DNA of 64,000 nt, taken from Stictocephala bisonia. Its lineage: Eukaryota > Arthropoda > Insecta > Hemiptera > Membracidae. The stretch spans positions 62,001 through 126,000 of the forward strand of contig JAQJVL010001120.1 in NCBI GenBank assembly GCA_035578905.1. Direction: 5' to 3'. The notes under the pieces are model-generated. The model saw nothing but the letters and a program-made list of their open reading frames with translations, did no database searches and was not told where the DNA came from. Each line of letters opens with the position of its first letter. Within the stretch, counting starts at the first letter, position 1. A program made the translations under genes and the position numbers. This document shows, piece by piece, positions 38,461-48,552 of the stretch.

Positions 38461-39026
38461 GTTTGAAGTTCATGCGCTGCCAAACCATCCAACCGATCAC
38501 CATGAAACTTTAGGATGTTGTCCTGCATACTCCCGAGATGGTGTCTGTGAGGTTTGATGCAGATCCGTCCACAGGGTCTTGCCCCACGGGCTCCTAAAGA
38601 TCTCATGTTATTCAAATGGAGAATTGTTTATAAAAAACATATGACTGTGTGGTTTAATGTAGTTTCACATGCCATTAAACTGATGTTTTCAACTGATTTG
38701 CTATTAAATTTTAAACGGCTACAATTTCCTGTGTGACTTGCTTTCGCAATAACTATTAATAAATCTCAAGGACAGTCATTGCGCGTTGCCGCAATAAATT
38801 TAAGTAATCCATGTTTTTCACATGGACAGCTCTACGTCGCTTGCTCGAGAGTAGGCTCACCAAAAAACCTTTACATTTATACACCACATAAGAAGACCAA
38901 AAATATTGTTTACCCTCTTGCACTTATTTAATAAATAATGGGTTTTTCTATAATTCTTTTTATTGCTTTATTTTGGTACGTCAATGAAAAATGAAAGGCG
39001 AGACAACGTCCACCGGGTTCAGCTAG
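38406..39026 (+). mobile_element. Internally deleted Helitron
   Basis: The 5' part is a (TA)n tract (38407-38454), then a GC-richer leader (38461-38600) with AACCGATCACCATGAAACTT, like the 'CCGATxxxxATGAAATTTGG' leaders of many insect Helitrons. From about 38680 the plus strand reads as the last part of a Rep/Helicase (PIF1-like) protein. The 3' end is CCGGGTTCAGCTAG (39013-39026), the Helitron CTAG terminus, followed by T as expected for insertion between A and T. Nearly all of the Rep/helicase gene is missing, so the element cannot move by itself. I could not place the 5' TC end or the usual 3' hairpin. Confidence 0.68.
38680..38930 (+). pseudogene. Helitron helicase C-terminal relic
   Basis: The frame reads FKRLQFPV, a TGA stop, then LAFAITINKSQGQSL, NPCFSHGQLYVACSRVGSPK and NLYIYTPHKKTKNIVYPLAL. 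These are the last motifs of the PIF1-type helicase in Helitrons ('FAMTINKSQGQ' and 'GQLYVACSRV'). The premature TGA follows FPV, where relatives usually have Arg or Lys. A CpG-linked CGA-to-TGA change is a simple explanation. The upstream helicase motifs and the Rep domain are absent. Confidence 0.8.
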
Positions 39027-40654
39027 TATATATATAAGTGTATATTTCCAGTTAAACTAAATGCATAACCTCACTTTTTAAGTGACTATAGGTTTTAAGA
39101 GAATTAAAATTAGACCGGGCTATTTAAGAGACCATGATAGAACAATTAATTAATTCATATATCAAGTTTTTCCATAAGTCTTTAGTCAGATAGCGTCTAG
39201 AATATATTTATAACCGTCATAAAATTTACTTTTACTGAAAACTTAATACGTTTGAACTGAAATGGGTTTGTGTTGTGGGATTAGGGGTACGCGAGGAAAG
39301 ATACACGTTTACCTATCTCCCAGCTTGTAAGTGGAATTACTTTTGTTAAGTTTTGCGGTAGATTTATAGTTTGATTTTTAGAAATTTTTTGGTGCATTTA
39401 TTTAGCAAAGACCATATAGTGTTTTGCTTAAAATCCTTTATCTTAAAGGTTGAATTAATCAACTTAAAATATTTATGAATAATGTTATCCATATACCGGT
39501 GCATACTTAGGTGCAAAAGCAGTTTCATTTCAATTGAAAATTTGGTTATTCACTGAACTACGTGTAACACAAGCCCGTTACAGAACTCACAAAGATACCT
39601 TTGCATGAAGTAACTCTAGACATGTCTAGTTATAACGATTAAGGAGCATTGCACAATCCCCTTACTGAGCTCACAAAGAGAACTTTGATTTTCAAGTTAT
39701 AGGCATATCCCTTTACTGTAACTCTAAACACACTTACACGTGTATTTTAGGAAAGGGGGCATAGTTCACTTCTACACTGACAACATATAAGGGTCAAATA
39801 TATTTTTAATAACTTTAACTGCATTATTTTTAACTCATAAAAAAAGTAATATTAAAAAAACCATTAAAACTATATGTATTTATTGATGTTGAAAGTTTAT
39901 GTAGAAGATTTAAATAAATAAATATTTCAAATGAAAGTACGATTGCATACCATTTACAGTGCTGCACACATAAGTCTACGAATTCTGACTGGACACTATG
40001 TATTGAAATACATAAGTAAAAGTTGAACTATTTTGCGGTTTTTACTGAACTCTGTAGTATTAAAGTATTAATATTAACAATTCAAATCAATTAAGTATTT
40101 TTTCTTTTTAATATTTATGGTTTTATATTGTTAAAATTATTCTACACTCAATTACTTTAAAGTTCGATTCAGAATTATTGAAATAACCCATTGAAGTAAC
40201 AGACCTAGTGTTGTTAGCTTTCAATAACAGGTACAAAAACTAAGTAAAAATAATAAAAAAATAACTTTTTTAGTTTACTACTTTGAGTTTGCTTTTTTAA
40301 TAATGTAAATAGTATCATGTAACTTAGTTTTTGTTATTGCATTCGTATTCCATCCATGGGCTTTTTCACGATTGGGAGGGCCATGCTTCAAAACCTGGTA
40401 ACAGCCCCTAAACCAAAAGACTTATTGTGCGCAGATTCATAGGCTTACTGACCAAGGAGCCTAATTCAACAGAATATAATGAAGTAAAATTTTCCGATTT
40501 TGTAATATTATAGCCACTATATATGAATAAAAAAACTTTACTTTCAGAAATATATTTTCTGTTCAGTACATTACACTTTTTTTATTGTAAACGTTAATAG
40601 TAATTATTTACTAACATACATACATGGCATATGTATGTTAGTAAATACATGTCA
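39027..40654. other. AT-rich stretch, no gene seen
   Basis: A GC-richer patch lies at about 40345-40465, but I identify no unit or motif in it. Confidence 0.5.
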
Positions 40655-40975
40655 TCAATACCACAGTGCGTGTATTGGTGGGTGGGTGGGTCAATGCCAC
40701 TGTGCGTGCGTGTATGGGTGGGTGGCCGTGTCAATACTACGTGCGTGTATGGGTGGGCAGGCGGGTCAATCACATAGTGCGTGTATGGGTGGGTTACAAT
40801 ACCACTGTAAATGTTTTGGGTGGCCGGGTGGGACAATACCACCGTACGTGTATGGGTGGCGGGTGGGTCAATACCACTGAACGTGTACGGGTGGACAAGT
40901 GGATCAATACCACTGTATGTGTACGGGTGGGCGGGTGGGTCACTATCACTGTACATGTATGGGTGGGCGGGTACC
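40655..40975. repeat. 36-bp minisatellite, G-rich strand on plus, about 9 copies
   Basis: Units read AATACCACTGTACGTGTATG then GGTGGGCGGGTGGGTC with a 34-36-bp period. The last copies contain GGGTGGGCGGGTGGG (for example near 40925-40940). The orientation is opposite to the next block at 41060-41625. Long open frames in this block come from a repeat unit without stops. Confidence 0.95.
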
Positions 40976-41059
40976 CACATGGCGGGGTTGTATGGTCATC
41001 GGAAATTGTTCTTAATAATATAATATTACTAAACTAATACTTTACGGTCTTATTGACGA

Positions 41060-41625
41060 ACTCGCCACCCATACACGTACAGTGGTATTGACCCACCCGC
41101 ACACCCATACACGTACGGTGGTATTGACCCACCCGCCCACACATACACGTACGGTGGTATTGACCCACCTGCCCACCCATACACGTACGGTGGTATTGAC
41201 CCACCCGCCCACACATACACGTACAGTGGTATTGACCCACCCGCCCACACATACACGTACAGTGGTATTGACCCACCCGCCCACACATATACGTACGGTG
41301 GTATTGACCCACCCGCCCACACATACACGTACAGTGGTATTGACCCACCTGCCCACCCATACACGTACGGTGGTATTGACCCACCCGCCCACACATACAC
41401 GTACAGTGGTATTGACCCACCCGCCCACACATACACGTACAGTGGTATTGACCCACCCGCCCACACATACACGCACTGTGGTATTGACCCTCACGCCCAC
41501 CCATACACGCACTGTGGTATTGACCCGCCCAACCACCCATACACACACTGTGGTATTGACCCACCTGCCCACTCATACACGTACGGTGGTATTGACGCAC
41601 CCGCCCACCCATACACGAACGAGTA
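41060..41625. repeat. 36-bp minisatellite, C-rich strand on plus, about 16 copies
   Basis: GTACAGTGG or GTACGGTGG recurs every 36 bp (for example 41221 and 41257) with unit CCCACCCGCCCACACATACA plus CGTACAGTGGTATTGA. The unit length is a multiple of three and lacks stops on either strand. Frames of 140 to 239 codons therefore stay open on both strands and encode only 12-residue repeats such as TVVLTHPPTHTR. These are not genes. Units differ mainly at ACGG/ACAG and CCGCCC/CCTGCCC. Confidence 0.97.
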
Positions 41626-41944
41626 ACTACGTGACATGAACAACATGACATGAACGAATAAAAACCTTTTAAAATTAAATTGAAATTGTTCTTATAAGTA
41701 ACTTTAAAATGTTCTGAATTTACGTAGCATGTTGTCAAGAACAAATTATACAATTTAGTCTATGAAATTAGTTTTATTATATATTATTAACTTAACATAA
41801 GTTATTACGAAACAATATATAGGCTATACAAACATAGTTTACTCTAAATGTACTTGATTTAATATTTAAAACCTGAAAAATAAAAAGTCTACCACAGTCA
41901 TACGAACAAAGAAGTTTCAAAGTTGTCTTAGAAATAAGAAACTA

Positions 41945-42488
41945 AAGTCCCGTTAGTAAATGGGCTGGTACAAGGCTCGTTACTTATGGCCCATGCCAGG
42001 TCCTCTCTCGTACCCACGTATATTTATAATATTGAATTTGTCGACATCTGTACGACTTACTTATATAAATCAGCAGACTGAGAAATTCGTGGAATATGGA
42101 TGCTCGAACTCGTCTTTATAAAGCAGATAAGTAGAGGCAGTTTGAGTAAAAGGGTTGTAGAAAGCTTGTAATTTATGGTCCATTCAAAGTTCTCTCACGT
42201 ACAAATGTCTACATCTATTGCACTTATACAATACCTGTATAACTTACTTAACAGGAAACTAACAGAGTTAAAGGTACAAGAAGGCTAGAACACGTCTTTA
42301 TAAAGCAGACAAGTAGGGGCAGTATGAGTAAAAAGGTGGTAAATTGCTTGAGATTTATGGCCCACTCACGTTCTCACGTTCTCTCATGTACATATGTCTA
42401 CATGTATTGCACTTATACAATACCAGTACAACTTACTTACATAACAGGCAACTAACATAGTTAAAGGTACAAGAAGGCTAGAACATGT
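41945..42488. repeat. About 188-bp tandem repeat, left part
   Basis: GTCTTTATAAAGCAGATAAG landmarks start near 42112 and 42294 and continue at 42486/44448 across the LTR insertion, then at 44634 and, diverged, 44824. Spacings are 182-193 bp. Each unit carries GTAGAGGCAGTATGAGTAAA, TTCTCTCACGTACATATGTC and ATACAACTTACTTACATA. Confidence 0.88.
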
Positions 42489-44446
42489 TGTACCGGGTCT
42501 TGGACCGGTACAGTTTCGTTTTTTTCGTCTTTGTCTGCCAGGCTGCCTGAGATTCGCTTTTGCCTTGCGTTCCGCGTAGTTGGTGGCCGTTGGCCCAGTT
42601 CCGTTTCGTTCCGGGTTCCAGCAGCTTCGGTCAAGTTGGCCTGTCTGCTCACTTGTTCACTGCAGCCGTTCGTCACGAGAATATGTTAGGCTAAGGTTCC
42701 CAAAACGTAAGTGTTCTTTTGTAAGTTTTAATATCTAATCACCCTTTTGGTGAAAATACTTTTGTTTCAATAATATTTAATCGTTCTTACTTGTGTTTTC
42801 AGAGTTTGTTAAATTTATATTCTTTGTCTAGATGTTTCTCAGACTAGGTTAAAGCCATGTGCTTCCATGTTACCTTTTACCGTTAATTACCGTTAATGCT
42901 TTTTATATCTGCCTTTATTTTTCAATTGTAATTCTGTATAATGTTTATTGAGCCTTTTTACAGTTGTAGTTACCGATTTACCATATTTTTTGTTCTTTGC
43001 CAATAACCTAGCCTAGCTGTACTCTTTGATTTTCATGTTATAACCCATTGCTCATGTATCAATAGCCTGGTTCTCAGTTTGTCATTTTTAGTTCATATAC
43101 GTAATTTATTCTTTGGTATTTTGTTAAATTGTAATTTGGTTTAAATTTATTCATAGCCTAAAGTCTTGTTTGCTCCACTCAGGTTCTTGTTGGTATCTTC
43201 CTGTTCAGTTGTTCTTTGCAGCGTTCGTCAAGTCATGGTTGCCGGCTGAAAGGTTCCCAAAACTCCAGGGTCCTTGAGTGGGACTTTCAACCCTCAGCCG
43301 GTCGTCCGGGCAATGTTCTATCTTCTCCACTGCTAGCCTGGCCTGAGGACCATGTGGGAGCCTGGAGTTGCCCGCTACCCGCCCTACATCTTTGGTGGTA
43401 GAAGTCTTCAGTCCTCAGGTCAGTTCTTTCCATCTTTTCCCGGCGGCTGAGCTGGGGGTGATTTATAAAAAAACAAAGAAGTATATAAAAACAAAAGAAG
43501 AAAAAAAGTTTGTGGAACTGTTTAATTTGTGCCTAGGCCTAAAACTGATGGGACAAAGTGGGCAACACAGCCATGGGGACCTATATATGTATTTTTTTTT
43601 ATTAAAAGAAAAAAAAACTTAAAAGACAAACAAAAGGAACTTTTTGGATGTTAATATTTATTTATATTTATATTTATATTTCTTGTTATTTAGTTTATTT
43701 AGTTTATTTTGTTGTTAGATATTTTAGAGTTTATATTTGTTAGGTCCCTATTGTTAAATTGTGTTGTTATTTATTTTTATGCTTAGGCCTAGTGATTTAG
43801 TTATTTATTTATTTATTTCGTGTTTGGTATTATTGATGTCAGGGGATAATAGAACGGTACCGTGTTATATTTTCTTTTAAATTATTTAATTTTTAAACTT
43901 TCACCAAAAGGGGATTATTGTGCTTTGCTTAATTTTTAATTCGGAGCTGCCCAGGGATTCCGGCTTACTCCCTGGCCCGGTGGAATCATGGTATGTGGGC
44001 TGAATTGCCGGTTTAAATGTTGTGATCCAAAAGTTTTCTAAATTTTCACTTTTATTTGGGGCTTAATATTTTCTTACGTTTTGGGGTGTCTCAGGCTAAA
44101 CTGCAGATAGGCCATACAGTTGATTAATTGTTAAATTTTGGGTATTTGTAGAGTTTGTGGTATTTATAGCGTTTGTTATAATTGTGTAGTATCTTGGTAA
44201 TTTTAGTGTTTGTTATTATTTATTTAAGTGAAAATTTATATTGTGGCCTTCTGCCTATTTTATATCGTGGCCTTCTGCCGTTTTTGATTATGTTAATAGT
44301 GGTTTTTTGGTAATAAATTAGTTTCGCTCAGCTGCCGAGTTTTATTTTGGACCCTCCAACTGCCACCCGTGATCCCATCGCTTTACTCGTTTTGAGCCAT
44401 CCCCCAGTTGGCACGCTTCCCAGCTTTGGTGGGGGGATGGGTCTCA
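42489..44446 (+). mobile_element. Solo LTR 2 (1958 bp, plus orientation)
   Basis: It begins TGTACCGGGTCTTGG and ends GGGATGGGTCTCA, and is flanked by ATGT duplications at 42485-42488 and 44447-44450. Removing LTR plus one ATGT restores GAACATGTCTTTATAAAGC, matching neighbouring 188-bp units. AATAAA lies at 44312-44317. It is homologous to LTR 1 in inverted orientation. It has about 515 bp at 42707-43221 that LTR 1 lacks, bounded by GTAAGT and TTTGCAG, and it lacks the first 170 bp of LTR 1. No gag or pol is attached. Short open frames inside (42461-42676 minus; 43216-43622 plus) have no recognisable domain. Confidence 0.88.
42707..43221 (+). other. Intron-like insertion inside LTR 2
   Basis: The segment absent from LTR 1 starts GTAAGTG after CCCAAAAC and ends with a pyrimidine-rich GTTCAGTTGTTCTTTGCAG. 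These are good matches to eukaryotic 5' and 3' splice sites. Similar words flank both ends (CCGTTCGTCA...GGTTCCCAAAAC before; GCGTTCGTCA...GGTTCCCAAAAC after), so it may instead be a duplication-bounded insertion. Confidence 0.4.
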
Positions 44447-44970
44447 ATGTCTTTATAAAGCAGATAAGTAGAGGCAGTATGAGTAAAAGGGTAGTAGAAT
44501 CGTTGTGATTTAAGGTCCACTTAAAGTTCTCTCACGTACATATGTCTATGTGTATTGCACGTTTATGCACTCTCAATGATTTACTTTTATAATAAGCAAA
44601 CCTTCAGCGGTAAAGGCGTGAGGAGATATAAAATGTCTTTACTAAGCAGATAAGTAGAGGCAATACAATATTGTAAAGGGCAGTACAAAGGCTTGTGATT
44701 TAGGGTACATTCCAAGTCCTCTTACATACTGACGTCTATGTATCATGCACTTTTACGACATATGTACAACTTACTTACATAATAGGCAATTAACAAAGTT
44801 AAATGTAAAACTAATCTGGAACATGTATTAATAAAGCCAATAAGTAGAGGCAACATTTGTAAATCGGCTGGTACAAGACGTGATTTATACTTCGTTCCGA
44901 GTCCTCTCACGTACTTAAGTCATATATAATGCACTTTTATGACTTATGTACAACTTGCTTACAAATAAGC
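44447..44970. repeat. About 188-bp tandem repeat, right part
   Basis: The array resumes after LTR 2 with TGTCTTTATAAAGCAGATAA and decays over three units, ending near ACAAATAAGC at about 44970. Confidence 0.85.
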
Positions 44971-46742
44971 TTTTTTTTATAATATTATGCTTTTTTATGA
45001 CATTCTGAAAATGTTTGCAAGGATTATACACTGTTTTGATATTTACACTGATTTTCGACAACAAACTTTTTAATAAACCTACTTTTAGTTCCTATATATT
45101 TTTACATTATTACATATGAGACGTTGACACAACATTGTGCACATTTAAAGGCGAATATAAATGATGATATGAGTGTAGGATGAGTGTGGTTGAATGTAGT
45201 CTGGTTACTAACTGAGTTCAACTATTCTTTAGAAAGGGAAATTTATTAACAGCCCAACATCGAGGGCAACTAAGGGACCTGATTTTCAGCTAATTAAAAA
45301 GCCTGATACTCAGTTATCTCCCCTACACAATATCTGTACAATGATTACCACACAACATAATAATAACTAAATTTGTGTTAAATTGTATGTCAGAAGTATT
45401 ATATATCTAATCTGAACACTTCTTTTACACCTAAGTATTTTTAATTAGCCCTTTTAATTTATTCATAACTTGTTAGAGATGAATAACAATCGACACATAT
45501 TAAGTGTGTAAACTTTTTAAAGTGTTCAAACACCATTATGACACCATTTCTATAACTTTACTTTGTATTCAATAAATACCAGCGGACATGTACTATACAA
45601 AGTCGAGTTATTAAAATCCATTTCTAATAATAAATTATTTCCTCAATATTAGATTAATGGCTGACCATGCATTGTTAAACTTTGCGAGCATTGCGTGTAG
45701 AACGACATATCTGCTGATCCTGTTGGAAGCAGACGTTTATGTTATGAACATGACGTAATGTTATGATCCATACAATCCCTGAATACGAACATTTTCAAAT
45801 AACCACTTTCTTCTCATGAATACAAAGGACCATTTAACGTTTGGTAAAAGTGAAAAAGGGACCTCGTTCCCCTCATTCTATTTAAAAACTTGGTTGAGTA
45901 AGATCAAAGAAATGTCATAGTTATAATTTTAGCTAACATTTTTAATTTTCAATTGTCAGTTATTTTAAAACAGTTTGTATTCAAATAGTTAAATTTTACA
46001 TTAAATAATTTATATCTGTTACTTTATTTATTTTGAAAACATATATGGACTTACTTTTTTTATGGTTGCATTTTAGTTGTTTTAGAGTTTTAGTTCATTC
46101 ATACGTACACCCTTTCTATGTACATTATATTTGGATTTGGGCTTATATAATTGTTGTTAGCATATTTAAATACGGTCATTGATATTTAATGTTGAAATAA
46201 ATAATATGGAGTTTTCTTACACATGTCGTCCTCAAGGCTGGTCCTATGGACATCGTTAATGAGGTACACTTTAGTATCTCATCCTTATTTTAAGTGAACC
46301 TCTTTATGCTTAACTCAAAGAATTTCTAAAGTCTGTTAATTGATGAATATATATTAAAGTGGATTGAGTGTAAACATGCTGCTCGTTTCAAGTAATGATT
46401 TACTTCCAATGAATTGCCTTTTACAGGTACAACACTTCTTTTAATAAACGAAGTATTTTTGTATTTTTCAAATACTATCCAAATAATGTGGGACACCTCT
46501 GCAAACTTTGCATGTCAACCTCTTCAATCGCTGCACTCGTTACACGTCGGTCTATGACTTTTGACTAAAAACAATTTTAGGTTAACTGTTTTACGTGAAA
46601 GTCACAATATTAAATATATTTACTCTTACTCACTCACATTAATTGCGTAGCTACATATTTATTAGTGGAAATATCCAATGCTATTACTTAACCTATTTAA
46701 TTTTTTTATGTATAAACTAGTTCACATTAGGGCTACTATTTT
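44971..46742. other. AT-rich stretch, no gene seen
   Basis: Nothing recognisable. Confidence 0.5.
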
Positions 46743-46953
46743 AATAAAATCAACGATAAATATAATAAAGTACCCTTTTATTCATTTTTTATAAAAAAAA
46801 AAAAAAATATGACTAATTTCTGCTCTTAGGCCATCTTCAGATAGCCCAAGAAGATGGCCTAAGAGCCGAAACTAGTCATATATATATATATTTTTTTTTT
46901 TATATAAAAAATGAATAAAAGGGTACTTTATTATATTTATCGTTGATTTTATT
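46743..46953. mobile_element. Fold-back hairpin element, about 100-bp arms
   Basis: The left arm (46743-46838) starts AATAAAATCAACGATAAAT and ends TCTTAGGCCATCTTC. The right arm (46850-46953) is its near-complete reverse complement, starting GAAGATGGCCTAAGAGCC and ending CGTTGATTTTATT. The loop is 11 nt (46839-46849). Arms differ only by small changes, including the length of A/T runs. The shape fits a fold-back MITE. Confidence 0.85.
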
Positions 46954-47379
46954 CATTTTTTAGTTTAACAGCTCAGTATTAACTAAATTATATAAAATAC
47001 CTGCTTTATATTACCATTGAGACTTTTAGCCAAGTAGAGAGGATCCCTACAAATGAACATAAATATAGCCACGGTAATGATTAAAACCTTGCCTGTTTAA
47101 GTTTTTTAAAGATCTAAACTCCTCAATATTACAAACACCATTGTTTACATTCTATCAGCTATTATAGCTTTTTGGAAAACATTATTTACATTTGAACAGC
47201 TGTTATTTTATGTTTCATTTAAATCCATCCCCTTGTTATTATTAAGGCTGAAAAACGTATTTTGAGGGATCCCATATTCTTCAGGGTGAAAATGTTGAAG
47301 AATTTGAACCTTATCGTACAACTACGAACAAAGGAAACATTTTTTGATACCTCAACTGTTTAAATTTATCAAGAAATTA
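46954..47379. other. AT-rich stretch, no gene seen
   Basis: Nothing recognisable. Confidence 0.4.
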
Positions 47380-47930
47380 GGGATAAGTTGGGTTGACAAA
47401 AAACGGCTTCACATCATTTTTTTCTAAATAAGACGCTATAAGACGCTATAAGACTCAAGTTGAAAGAACCACCCTATCCGAAATAGCAACTAGTTAATCT
47501 TTCTTAACAAAAGGTGTTGAAAACCTATAAAACCACCTTCATATCTCTTAAATGGGTCCAGATAAATGCCACTGCAAAGGTTGATAAGTTATTTATACCA
47601 TTTTATCAATAAATTCTTTTAGAGATAATTTTCTCTTTCTTCAATAAAATACCTAGATTCATAACTAGCTTTTAGAACTTATCGAATGCCCACTTAAATA
47701 AAACTGTTAAGAAAGGTTTATTAAGGTTAGATAAGGTTAAGGGACGCTATTTCGGATAAGGTGGTTCTTTTAACTTGAAACTTGTGGCTTTTTATTCAGA
47801 TAAATATAGGCCTTAATGGTGGACAACTCATTATGGCCTTTCATTTAATCTTTTTGCAATATCTTCCATGGGCCCTTCTAGGTTGAAAGTAATAACAGAC
47901 TGTATCAAAAGATAGAAAAACAACTTTCTA
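47380..47930. mobile_element. Fold-back element A (diverged)
   Basis: CAAGTTGAAAGAACCACCCT with ATCCGAAATAGC (about 47456-47487) is answered by an inverted copy GCTATTTCGGATAAGGTGGT with TCTTTTAACTTG (about 47745-47778). Outer parts also correspond weakly. The left half carries GTGTTGAAAACCTATAAAAC and CACCTTCAT, like the centre of element B at 61495-62035. A local duplication GACGCTATAA lies at 47433 and 47443. I see no transposase. Confidence 0.6.
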
Positions 47931-48092
47931 TAGAGGTATACTAAATCTTAATTATTTATATAGATCCATTTAAGAGAAATGAAGGTGGTTCCATGATTGT
48001 TAAACACCGGGTATAAGAATGTACCTATGTGGTATTAGACATGTTTGAAAAAGTGTTGAACTGAGATATAAATGAGGCATTCAACACATTTA

Positions 48093-48552
48093 ATAAGACA
48101 GTGTTACCTATTCAACAATGTGTCTAATGTTATGAAAATTAGTAAGGCATTGACTAATATGAATTTTAAGAACAGGGAAAATCATCAGTAAAAGGTAAAA
48201 ACAGCAAAACAAGCACTTGCTAATCAGATCTTTGAAGGAAGCATAAAAATAACGAGGAACTAATCTATTGTTCTGGCCACTACACTGATCCTTAAAAGCA
48301 GTACTTTCCAGAAAGTCAGGAAGGCAGCGTCACCTGTTCAACAACGTGTCTAGTGTTATGAAAATTAGTAAGGCGTTACCTAATATGAATTTTAAGAACA
48401 GGGAAAATAAACAGTAAAAGGTAAAAATTACTGTTTGAAGGTAAAAGGTAAAAATTAATCTTTGAAGGAAGCATAAAAATAACGAGGAACAAATCTATTG
48501 TTCTAGCCACTACAGTGATCCTTAAAAGAAGTACTTTCCTGAAAGTCAGGAT
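48093..48552 (+). repeat. 226-bp direct duplication
   Basis: Two copies of a unit begin ACCTATTCAACAATGTGTCT / ACCTGTTCAACAACGTGTCT. They continue through TGTTATGAAAATTAGTAAGG (48128 and 48354) and GAAGGAAGCATAAAAATAAC to GTACTTTCC..GAAAGTCAGG. The second copy has an internal small duplication of GGTAAAA. Neither copy is open in any frame. Confidence 0.85.

Noticed and set aside
40345..40465. Minus-strand tRNA-like B box (CAGGTTTTGAAGC)
   Set aside because: No matching A box or cloverleaf could be drawn.
41034..41753. Long open frames of 140-239 codons on both strands
   Set aside because: They are produced by a 36-bp tandem unit without stops. The product is a pure 12-residue repeat in several frames at once.
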